Part shown: positions 34,001 through 44,794 of the stretch, piece by piece | How positions within the stretch are numbered: the stretch's first letter is position 1 | How the letters are laid out: every line of letters begins with the position of its first letter | Origin: Eutypella sp. D-1 | Taxonomy: Eukaryota; Ascomycota; Sordariomycetes; Xylariales; Diatrypaceae | Assembly: GCA_023313575.1 (NCBI GenBank) | Contig: JAJTTP010000007.1 | Span: 930,001-994,000, forward strand | Direction of reading: 5' to 3' | Length of the DNA: 64,000 bases | Notes under the pieces: generated by a model | Told to the model about the DNA's origin: nothing | Database searches by the model: none | The model's input: only the letters and a program-made list of their open reading frames with translations | Program-made: the position numbers and the translations under genes

Positions 34001-37000
34001 TACCGCCGACCATCTCCGTGCCTACCTACCTAATTCTGTTGGGAATTTATAGTTTCGTACGGTCTTGCTGGTATGCTATGCATGAGTTGGCGTGTCTTCG
34101 GATATCTGTCCATTAAGACAGCTGTATCTCACCGGGGGGGAGGGGGGAGGTAAAGCTGGCTCCTTGCGTGCTCGAAGCTCAATCCCCTATCCCCACCTCC
34201 GTAGAGTGAAGATCCTAGGTAGTGGAGACGAGGGAGAAGAGAGATTAGCACTACTAATGATCAACCATCCACTCACTGAACTGGTGCGCGGCGGCTATTC
34301 GATCTCTCGGGGATTTTGAGAGAGGGTAAGGGGGTAAGTATGCGTGCTGGTCATTGAGAAGGTTAAATGAAGCGTGTGGGTGTCGAGTTGACGCGAACTA
34401 ACAAGAATGGAGGCGGCCCCCCGGCATTCTAAGTGGTGGGCCTTGATATCCGGCCTCATCCCCATCCACAAGCGTATGTGCGTATACATACTTACTGGAT
34501 ACCCATGTCGCCTACGGCCCAAGCCTGTGAGCCCTCCTATCTGCCCTGGCAATCCCACTACCCACCATTTGCATGGCGTTTCTCTTCGATACGAAGTCTA
34601 GATCTACTGTACACCATAGTACACCGTCTCCGATCAACCTTGCTGCCTCTGGAGACTTATCGTGCTGCCCGTGTCTAAGCCCAACTCTCTTTCCCATCTT
34701 CCCAATACAAGCCACATGCGACATGACATGTCGAAGAAACTTATCCGTGTGTACGTGGCAGTGTCGAGACACTGGTTGCTCGAACCTACCCGGACGTAGT
34801 TAGTAAGTATGTATTGTGCCTTACTTCGTTGTAGCTCCTACCGAAGCTCCAATGCGCTTCGTTAGCATGTCATGTGCCTTTCCATACCCTGTTCTATCCT
34901 TATTTGACTTGTACGACCATACTTCCTGCGGGTTACCTTCCTTTAGCTGTTTCGCCGCCATGGGGGAGGAGGGGGGTGCCGCTGAGGAAGGGGCGGGGCC
35001 TAGATGTGACGGGGAAGAACTGGATGGGTACTCACCCTAATATCATTAGTATACGCCTTAACGGTGCAGAAACATTCTTCAGTAGCCCAATCACGGGTTA
35101 ATATCCCGAGTCTGAGTCTGACTGGCACCGCCTTACTGGGCGCCCGGTCCATAGGTAGTGGCCCTAGTGCGCGGACTGTATTCCTGTACTCTTGTTACAG
35201 AGCCGTCAGCACCTAATCAGTGCTTCGGTATCACGTGGAAAGAACTGGATTATGTTGGCGGGTATTACAATAATAAAGATATGAGTAAGAGGAAAGTGAA
35301 TGGGGTCGATAGGCTGACGGGTGGGACGGGTCCTCCCTTCACTCATTTGATCCCTCCTCATGGCTTTCTTCCTTCCTCTTTCCAATTTTTACACCCGTAG
35401 ATCTCTGCAGCGGGAGGATGAAGATGGAGAACATGGGGGCGTCGGCTCAAAAGAACGTTGCCCACATCCTCAACCAGCTGTGGAGGCGCTTAGTTGGTAA
35501 GGTAGTGATTAGCTACCGGTAAGGGGGAGGCGAAGCTCTACACGACACATAACCTTCCGCCTACCACTCTGTTAAGTGCTTACAAGCTTTAACGCCCCAA
35601 TACTTACCTACGTCTTGGTAGGTTCACCTTGGAATTCCCACGTTTTCCTCATCATCACCACATGCCATGTGCGCCTAGGCATGCATGCCCCTAGTCAAAA
35701 AGGACCTTGCATATATGATCTACGAGGAGGCAGAGCGTGTGTGCCCTTCCAGAAGCCTACGGAAGCTTGGTAACAGGGTATTTACAATAGATTGGCCAGT
35801 GAATTGGGACTAATACCGAAGCCGTCTGTCTGCCTTCTGGAGTTACTCACCCTCATGGAGCAGCACTGCGCGCACACACATACAACACCAGAAGAAAATC
35901 CCCCATCCAGCGGCTATGTATGTTACACGGCTATCCACTGGGCGCGCGGCCGCCTTGGATAGAGGCGATCCGGATGTGCTTAGCTCGGACCGACCAACGT
36001 CTCGACACGTCCTGTACAGTGTACCTGCATACTGTCTGCAGTCAGCCCGCCGACTCAGTTCCCAGATACCACCAACATTCCGAGCTGTCGGCCTGCCTAG
36101 TCTCCCCGCTGCGTCTAGACACTCTCAGCCCACTCCTACGCCAACATCTACACGGCCCATTTCGCCTTGCTCATGCGGCATCTTGTGTCCCCCTCGGTAG
36201 GTTCAAGCGCAGCATCTCGGCGAGAGCTGTAGTCCGCCGCCTGCGCCTGCTGCGCATACGCGCTTCCTAGGCAGATCGTCGAACCTAACACCGCCTTCCA
36301 TCAAGGCAGTTCACGGTGGTCTAGGACCATAAGGAATATACCTTCAGCTTGGAGAGATCTCGTCGAGTGGCGAAGCTATCCAACCTTGGTGTATCAGCTC
36401 TCTGCTACTTGCCTCCCTGGACCCCCCTTTGCCACTCGGCGTGTCCCTTATCTCCCCGTTAGGATGACTGAGCTGGGTTACGTTGACCTTGGTCCCAGTC
36501 CTTCTCGGAAATCATGGCTGGGGGCCGTTTACCAAATTCGACTGTGCCTGACCCGATCTAGTTGAATGACTATCGTGGGGCTCCCCTTTCGCCAAACTTA
36601 CTTCTAATTAGTCCCCCCTGAGCCTGCCCCACTTCGCGTGCAGCTGTTTCAAGAACGTCACATACCCATATTCCATCTACAGCTCACATCGAACGGCCCC
36701 CATGTTAAGCTGGCATGGGGGCGGCTTTGAAGGAAGGCTTTTCGTTCGGACTCACTCCATGTTCTCTCCCCTGATATTTGCCCCTTTCCTGCCTGGGGTT
36801 GTGTGCGCCTGAGGCTAGCGCGATAATCAGTCCTTGGCTGCGAAGCCTCCACAGATAGACATGCAAGATAGACAGACGCAATGTATGGGCCCAACGTTGC
36901 ATGCCTTGCCGCTGCAGAACTAGCAGCGGCAAGAGGGTAGGCTAAAAAGCTCGAGGGGTTTCTTCAGAGACCTTATGCCATGCTATGCAATGCAATGCAA

Positions 37001-37556
37001 TGCAGTGTTCATCACTAACGCTACCACCAACACAACCACAGTGCATCCTTGACAGCTCGATGTAGAAAATGCCTTGGACGAAAAGACCGAAAACAGCTGC
37101 AAAACTGCCACGAGGCAAACTGAGTATTGAGGAAGAGAAAGATGCCATTTTCTATAGAATGCAACTGAGACCTGAACTAACACCCTGCCCCTCAACCGTG
37201 TAAAATAAAAGATGAAAGCATATTGAGAGTGAAACAGCAATGAGAGAAGGTGATTTTTCCCAGACGGAACTCCGAACCGGCGTGGGTAGTGTCTAGATGG
37301 TAATGAGATCAGGAAAACATGAAGTCTATACATAAGAAAGTAAGCAATCCCTTTTTCATCGATATCAACCCTCCCCCCCCCTCCCCACCTCAAAAGAGCC
37401 CCCCTTCCCCTCCCCCCACCGCACCGGCCCTATACCCGCACACCAGAGTATCGATAGAAGACCGTGAGCCAAAGTCTAAGGGACCATACTCCACTTTACA
37501 GACTGCTTGTGCAGTCTACGTCTGTTGACCAGGGATAGCGTCCACCGCGGGTGAGT
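31028..37556. other. 6.5 kb gene-free region
   Basis: No gene is supported. Base composition shifts within the region; 35900-36650 is more GC-rich, with a few overlapping open frames of 90-116 codons on the plus strand but no domain. A run of AATGC units occurs at 36976-37004. A C-rich stretch, CCCTCCCCCCCCTCCCC, lies near 37367. Decayed transposon DNA is possible but no terminal repeats, transposase or reverse-transcriptase motifs were recognised. Confidence 0.5.
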
Positions 37557-37905
37557 TTAACTGTTGCGGTAAATTGTGCAGTTGGAACATCGTCGACGCC
37601 CACACATCACACAACAATCATTGTACTCCTTGTTCTGGCCAGCGTCACCGCAGTGGCACTGCATATGTGTTAGCAATGATATACTGAGGGGGCATCATGG
37701 CACATACACATTTCCATAAGGATTGGTATCTATTGTATGAAGACGGGGCTGAGGTTCTGCTGGTATAGGTGGCGTTCGCCATGCCCGAGTTCGCGTCGAC
37801 ATAGTATACCATGTTGTCTTGGGCATATTCCCCATGGCGGTACTCTCGGCTGCCCTTGCTCTTGCTCTCCTTTCCCCCGTTCTTGCTGTCATATCTGGAA
37901 GACAT
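37557..37905 (-). CDS. Small zinc-ribbon-like Cys-rich protein, spliced
   Basis: Two minus-strand exons, 37905-37708 and 37658-37557, give 99 residues. The 49-base intron has a canonical GTATGT donor, a GCTAAC branch point and a GCAG acceptor, with phase 0. Residues 1-63 are polar and probably disordered (many Lys, Ser, Tyr). The C-terminus forms a cysteine cluster W64-K-C-C-H-C-G, then C81-C-V-M-C-G and C90-S-N-C93. The spacing C66-x2-C69-x12-C82-x2-C85, with a tryptophan two residues ahead, resembles RanBP2-type zinc fingers, which bind RNA or ubiquitin; C90/C93 add a possible third pair. Unspliced, the frame would run past the intron and lose the cluster. A TATA-like box lies 123 bases upstream. 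The function is unknown; similar small W-C-C-x-C-G proteins are common in filamentous fungi. Confidence 0.8.
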
Positions 37906-40900
37906 ATTTGATGGATAAGCGAGTATGAAGAGAATCTGAGATGATGGTGAGGTGTCTTTGGCTAGAGATGAAAGGCTGTGGTTTGAGAGATGAGTTATGA
38001 TCTCCAGTGTCGAGAGGCATCCAGCTCTTTATAGACGATGGACTGTATGGCAAACTCATATTGGGCATATTCAGTGAGTAACGACGACTTCAATCTTAGC
38101 ATCCCACTCTTTCTGGCCGCTTAGTATCCCCTCCCATCTGCCGCGCCCCTGGGTTGCATATCGAATGCTCAGTTAGCTAACTCGCGCGAGCAGGATGACA
38201 GAAGATAAAGCCCCACGGATTTTCCTACCGAACGCAACAGCATCGCCCCGCCATTAAGAACGAAGGTGAAAAAATCCAGAGCAAGTAGCGACGAAGCGCC
38301 CCTTTGCAAGTAACACGCGAGGTGGAATCGCGTACTATTATTGTTCGGAACCGAGAGCGAGAACGTTGCAGTTGTTGTCTGACTGTAGATCACCCCGAAG
38401 AGGGGAGATGAAAAATGGGTGGGTCTGGGGGCTGTGATTATGTTAACAGAGAGGTTCTTCATTGCAAACGATATTTGGGGTTTTCTCGGGGTATTTTTTC
38501 CGCCTCTTAGGGCTGAACAGGTGAAACAGCACTTTCACCACTTTCAGGTCGCAAATTTCCTGGGTCTGAAAGCCTTGAGAGAAGCATCGAAGGTTACAAA
38601 TGACGTAATTCGACCGGAGACGTAGGTTAAACTAAAGTGGTACCAATATGGGAGAGCTAGGACATGAACACACCATGTCACATAGCCACAGCTCTGGCCC
38701 AGTGATTGAGGTCGCATAGCTTGAGGCCGCGAACGTGATTGCCTCGTGGGATCTTTTTTAGAACTTGCGACTCTATCACAATGACTAGTGGGCCAGCTCA
38801 GGTTCTCCGTTGCCTGAGAGGCACCATAACAGTCAAGTGATGGCCAAGCCCCGGGGGCAGAATGAATAGAGTTCAAGATTGGGCGTACTCGCGTCAGCGA
38901 CCACAATGTATCATACCACAAGCACGGACTCCTTGGATCGGTACATAGGTAAATGGCACCTCCATGGATAGAGCTGCGGACGAAGCTACTGCGCGGTGGC
39001 AAAACGAAGACCGGGCAGTCTCCATCAGTGGGTGTAGCTAGGACACAAGTTTTCGGTGAAACGGACGTCGGGGGGAAAAAGCGCAGCTTCAATTGTCCTT
39101 GTAGTCGTCTTTTCCTAAGATCACCGCCTTCTCTCTTGCCCGAAAGGGGGGTGAAGCGAAAGGGGGTGTATCTCTGATTTGCGCCGTTGAAAAACGCCTC
39201 TGAACCCCCAAGGTGGCGGGCAATCCAGGCCTAGCCTGATTTGGATACCCGGGTCGGAAAGCAGGTTGCCTTGTGATATGGCAAGTTCTTCGTCCTAGTA
39301 GGACGCTGTAAAGAGCCATGCTTGGATGCTGTAGAGGACGTTAGCAAGACGTATTCGAAGACATCTAAAATGTGAAGAGTTCTTCCGCAAGCTTGAAATA
39401 AAGTTGCCCGTCGAGTAACATTCTCCTATCACCCAGATGATTTCTTCAATAGACTGGGTATTACAGGACTGTTGTCATGCGGTGTTCGTATGTATAGTCG
39501 AAACCCGTTCTTCTTATCTTCATATCAACGATTTGCCTCTACCATCGCGAAAGGCGGGTTTATGTAGCCGTGGAATCCATGCGGCTCTTAAGTTGAAAGT
39601 GACAGGCAAGCCACTTTATATAAGTATGCAGTAATAAAGGCTGCCTGCACGTAAAATTCCCGGCTGACATCGTGATTCCCAATCAAGCGAGTCGCATAAG
39701 GGTGATAATGCACCTAGTTACCAAGAGCCCTTCACGCAGGAGGCTTAACCAAAAAGTGCACGCTGAGGGCAAGCCGGGCGCCAGCCGAGGATCACAAGAT
39801 GCCCCATTGGACTTGTAAGTTATCTCTTGTTAGGCGACCTAGACACGAAGGAACTGATCAGTCTCAACTAAACTATGTCAGCCTTTTCGTCAAGCCGATA
39901 TGTCACGCTACGATGGTTCGTTTCTACATAGCCGACTATACTGGCTATGCGTAGATAACGCGCCTTGACAGGCAGCCCCATCATCGAGGAGAAACATCAA
40001 TGATTCTATCACGGCACCCGTAGATGGACTGAGGTTGTTGGCTCTGGCTCCTCATCATTTCGAAGTGTCGTCGGATTACTCCAATTCTCTACGTGCTTGT
40101 TTCGATGCGGGGGCCAATCAGAATCCACATGCACCGAAGTCAGATGACCTCGGTAGTACATGACAACAATTAAACCATTTTGTATTCAATCTTTAGTCTG
40201 TACGCGCCGCAGTGTAGAATCCAACTTGATTATTGATGCCATGCCAATTCATGGTCTCACCCGTAAGGTGTTGGTCAAGATGATGGCAAATGGTGATGCT
40301 TGACTAGCCCCTAACTAGTGCGTTTAGCTTCTGTCATTTAAAAAATAAGGAGGCGCGAAAACTGAATCTTGGCAAGCTTGGGTAATTAAAACCCAATAGC
40401 ACGAATAAGGTTAACGCTAATCTATTTAGAGAATCAATACTCCAATTCGGCATATCGATAAGAACTATTACGTCATTAAACACTTATTTAGGAATTCTTG
40501 ACAGGGGTGGTTTAAACCTTGATTTTGAGACAAAGTTTAACAGGACAGGGAGGAAGAGAGGAACACGGCAGCATGGCAATATTGTATGCCGCCTAGCTGC
40601 TTCCGTACTTGGGCAGATATAATAGATGTACTAAGTATATGTAGTGTACGGAGATGAAATATGTTGATGTCACCCACAATCCTGATTTATTCCTCGCTCG
40701 CCCACGACAACCTCTACCTCTTCAAAGAGCGCCGTGATTACTTTCCGCACGTTAGAAAACAGGATACTCTTTCCTGATTTGACTTAGGTATACAGTTGGT
40801 TACTCCTATTCCGGAGCTGTCTGCATAGCTATAATTCATCCATCGCCTGGTACCCGACGGTTATTTAGTAATTTATACCACCAACCTCAGCTACGCACGT

Positions 40901-40914
40901 GCCCGACCGCCAAG
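37906..40914. other. Intergenic region, no gene seen
   Basis: The first 130 bases hold the promoter and leader of the zinc-ribbon gene. The rest is a mosaic without supportable genes. A short stop-free stretch near 40000-40160 on the plus strand has a protein-like look (see findings). The segment 40300-40500 is AT-rich. Confidence 0.5.
38028..38033 (-). promoter_or_regulatory. TATA-like box of the zinc-ribbon gene
   Basis: Minus-strand TATAAA inside CTATAAAGAG, 123 bases before the ATG at 37905. The sequence between is C/T- and A-rich (CATCTCTC, CACCTCACC), as in fungal leaders. Confidence 0.5.
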
Positions 40915-41495
40915 ATGGGGCTTTTTGGCATGGCTTTCAGCTACCTCGCCTTCTCGGTGTTGCATTTCTTCCAATTCGTGCTCGCCGTGACCGTCTGTGG
41001 GCTCTACGGTGCGGACCTGCACCGGGCCCACCAGCAGGGGAAGCACACGGACGGAAAATGGGTAAGCCGCAATCTTTGCCCCTGGACCGTGCCACCACCG
41101 TGCCTAAGTTGAACTAACGACGGAGGATCCAACAGGTCTACGCGGTGGTCGTCGGCGTCTTGTCGGCTGTGACCTCGCTGCTCTACCTGATTCCGTTCAT
41201 CCTGCGATTCGCGCTGGTGACGGCCTGGAGCTTCGTGCTGTTCGCCCTGTGGATTGCGCTGTTTGGGCTGTTCGGCAGCATGTACATCCACGAGGACGCC
41301 GAGGGCAATGGCGACGTGAAGCGCATGAAGAACGCCGTCTGGGTCGACCTTGCTAGTGCCTTGCTCTGGTTCATCGGCAGCGTCGCCTCTCTCGCCTACT
41401 GGTGGACCCACCGCCAGCGCAACAGCCGCTTTACCGGCCGCGCCCGCCTCGATCGTGCCGCCTCCACTCGCTCATCGACCGCCTGGAGGGCCTAG
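40915..41495 (+). CDS. MARVEL-like four-helix integral membrane protein
   Basis: Two exons, 40915-41061 and 41136-41495, give 168 residues. The 74-base intron has donor GTAAGC, a CTAAC branch point and CAG acceptor, phase 0. Four hydrophobic segments are seen: about residues 6-31 (AFSYLAFSVLHFFQFVLAVT), 50-70 (VYAVVVGVLSAVTSLLYLIP), 76-102 (FALVTAWSFVLFALWIALFG) and 120-142 (DLASALLWFIGSVASLAYWW). Size, topology and the charged loop before helix 4 match fungal MARVEL-domain proteins, which sit in plasma-membrane or vesicle membranes and are linked to membrane subdomains. The C-terminal tail is basic and Arg/Ser-rich. The partner and exact location are unknown. The first ATG in this frame is used; it lies shortly after ACGTGCCCGACCGCCAAG, a good context. 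Confidence 0.85.
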
Positions 41496-44400
41496 AAGGA
41501 CCCCCGGGCTGAGCCCGTTGAGACTTACTCCCTCCCCGTCATGCCGAAGTAGCAACCATCCGTGGGGTGGTGAGATGATTTGTAGTGGCGCTTGTGAATG
41601 GGTTAATGAATAGGGTGGGTGGATGAATGGACGAATGGGTCGGCGATGGGCGGATGAGTGATGTGTGTCATGACGCTTTAATGATATCGGTATACCAGTA
41701 CAAGGATAGGCGTCGATTGGAGTCCTTATGGGAGGGGTTTAAACCATTGCTTTATCCTGGTTGTTCATGGTTATTAAATCAAGCCTCCTGTTTTTGATGG
41801 TCGAGGAACTCTATTAGCTTAGCTCCTTAGAACAGTATTTCATAACTTCAACCGCAATGCCTCTACCCAGTTTTCTGTCATTGCCCCGGCTACCTGTCTC
41901 TACTTAGAGACCCCAGCATCACTATGAGGGGTCGGCCCGTAAGGTTTAGGCTCGGGAGCTAAAGTCGCCTAGTTCTTAACCTGACCCAGCGTTTGACGAT
42001 AGGTAATGGACGCCAACCGCGGTTACAATGCAGCGGAACACACTTGCAGCTAGTCATCAGACTGCCGGCGGGGAACATCCGGATTGAAAATACAGACATC
42101 GTCCCCCCGTAACCGATTTTGTGTCGATCCAGCCCGGGACCTGAACCTAAGTAGCGAGTAAGGCCGGTCTCAGCTCAAGGCCCTACGGAACTCATGAGGG
42201 ATAATGTCCAGTCGACCATACAACAACCAAGCTTGCGAAATAATGCGAAGACATGTTTTGTCACAGAGGACGACGATTACATCCGATGTAGATGATCGGT
42301 TATCTCATTGTGAACGTAAAGCGATGTAGTACGGTCCTGACCCAAGAGCGACTAGCCCGCTTCGTTTGCAAACAATATGCGTATATATAGCTCCCCGGGC
42401 TTCTTGGCGGAGCCGCGAGAGCCGCCAGAGGGGACCTGGGCAGAGGTTTCGTCGGGGAGGCGGAATTTGGTGGGGGTTGAGGCGATAGAATAAATACCCA
42501 CCTCCTTTCTACTTATTGGCAAAGCGAGAAAGGAACTAGAATTGCGAGCTCACTGCGTGATGAGGTGTGGGACACTGACAGGATGGGGTTATGCAAGATG
42601 AGATAGGCATCCTTACGTTCCTGATCAAGGAGAGCCGTTAGTTAGTTATAGCTACCTAAGTAGGTATAAGTATTCCAAGTAAGGACTGTCTCCCAAGGGA
42701 CAAACGTACTCTGCTACCCAGACAGGCCCCCTGATATCTAAAGACATGGTGATCTTAGTCTGCGAGTTTTGTGTGCAGTAGGTAGACTGAGCTTTTTTTT
42801 TCCTTTTCTTTTTCGTCCCTGCGTTTATGGGCTTGGTGTGTGCACCTACCTAATGTTAACGTTCTGTGCACGGGAGTAAAAAACCTCCTAACTATAGTTA
42901 AGGGGAACCTTGGTAGGCTAGGTAGGTACTTATGTTGCTTGAGTACAGTGACTCCCTAGGATTCTGGACCTCCTCAAAAAGGGGTTGGAGGTTGAAGTAT
43001 CTGTTCTATATTCTACCTCGGTATGCATATACCTTATGCACGTCATTAGCTAGCCGCAGCTGCCGCAACCCTCCGGGATTTCCATGCCTACTTAGCTATG
43101 CCTAGTGTTATGCTCTCGAGTATTTACATACTTACGGAGGAAAATGTCCAGCTATGTATGTAGGTCGGGTATATCGTTGCTTTAAGTTACGGTTTAAGTC
43201 CGGGCTCTAACCTCCCTCTACCTGCGCGCTTGCGCGTACGATGACGAAGCTCACCTACAACCAACCTACCCTCCTTTCCCCCCTTACCCAACTTGGACAC
43301 AACTACCCATCTACTTACACACGTGCCTGCCTGCCTTTCCGCGCTTCCCTTCTGCATAGGGGCAGCCTGTTCACAGTATAGTACATACGATATCAGGCAG
43401 CTATATGCGCGCTGTGTGAAATCAGATACAACCAAGGTAGGTAGATAGGTATCTTTGATATGCATTTACACACGTGCATACGCTTGTATTATAGCGATTA
43501 CAGAAGCAAGTCAAATCACAAGACCAATTAGAAGAGTGCCCACGAACTGTTCATTCAGGTACGAATCAAAAATTTCTCCCTGAAATTGTGAAATTTCCCG
43601 AAAACGAAGGGATTTATTCATCCTACCCAAGGGAACGAAGGAGGGACTATCTATCTAGGTGGTTGATTAGGTTTATCCTGGCCATCCCATCTTCTTAAAA
43701 CTGCCGACATGGTGGCAAATATGCGAAGTGTAGGTAGGCGAACAGACTGCCATTTCCTTGCCCACCGCGGTCTCTTCTCCCCGTACATTTAGCCCATGTC
43801 GACTTTAGCAGGTCGAGGTTCGGTTCAACAACGCCGGAACGGCGGTGTTTCGATGTGGGTTGGGTGAAAATAACACCTCTCCCCATCCCCCTTTGATACT
43901 CCCACGTGTTGTATAGCTGTACAGTCTCTGGCCCATACCGGCGGTGGTTCTCCTCGGTGCACCATACTGTGCCATACCTCATCGCCCAGATGCACTCCCG
44001 GTTCCCATGCTCCTGCCGTGCTGTATCCCCCTCCCATGAAATTTCTGAACGAAAGCAACTCTTTATCCCTCCCTATTGAGCAGCCGCAATAATTCCTTCT
44101 GGGAGGATCTGGGTATATGATGCAAGTAATGTCGGTCTCGTGGAATGATGGACCAGGCTGTGAAAATACATTGAAAAAAGGGCAGGATGCTAAAAAGTTG
44201 TTCGAGTGTTAATGCAATAAAGGAATACAAAGGGCTAACATTCCTTCGACCCTCTCCTAGGATCCCTTTTTGAGCGATGAGACGTCCTGTGAAGTACAGG
44301 ACGCTTTAGCTCTGGAGAAAGGGGTGCTAAATGAGCAAACATTTGGGGGTATCATTATCGTTGTGCAAGGTGCAATGATGGAGATCGGATGCATGGTGTT

Positions 44401-44794
44401 AAACGCCGCTGTAAATGCATAGAAAAGAAAAGAAAACTCCGTTTGCCTTGCCCTCGGCGAAGATCCCGTGATGCTCTTCTCATCAGGCCCGTATTACAGA
44501 TGGTATGAATCTGTACTGCCTGTTTCCGACGCCTCCTCAATGTTTCGATGCCTAGGCCCTCGTATGTGCCACGACCCGTAGACGGGAGATATATGTTCAG
44601 AGAAAGGTGATGGTTGAGGTATTCACCATCACCATAAAGCCACTAACAAGTGGTAAATGTATCGGGCGATGCTGGTAACGCCGGGACATGCGATATGCGA
44701 GGCCCATACAATGAAAGGGCCATTTCCATAGATGAAATTCGTGAATATGTGGATGTGATGCGCGTCAGCTTCCTAAAGCTACCGGCTCATCTTC
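41496..44794. other. Intergenic region between convergent genes, no gene seen
   Basis: About 3.3 kb. Downstream of the MARVEL gene is a run of GGATGAATGG-like words. Short frames at 43187-43465 and 43695-44058 on the minus strand look random. A perfect 9-bp hairpin lies at 44606-44633, within what may be the 3' untranslated region of the gene ending at 44795. Confidence 0.5.
44606..44633 (-). other. 9-bp perfect hairpin downstream of the low-complexity gene
   Basis: GGTGATGGT (44606-44614) and ACCATCACC (44625-44633) pair perfectly around a 10-base loop, about 160 bases beyond the stop codon of the gene at 44795-46820. It could fold in the 3' untranslated RNA or be chance. Confidence 0.4.

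Noticed and set aside
35916..36270. Two overlapping plus-strand frames of 94 and 116 codons
   Set aside because: Both are open in the same GC-richer patch, neither has a domain or preferred codon use.
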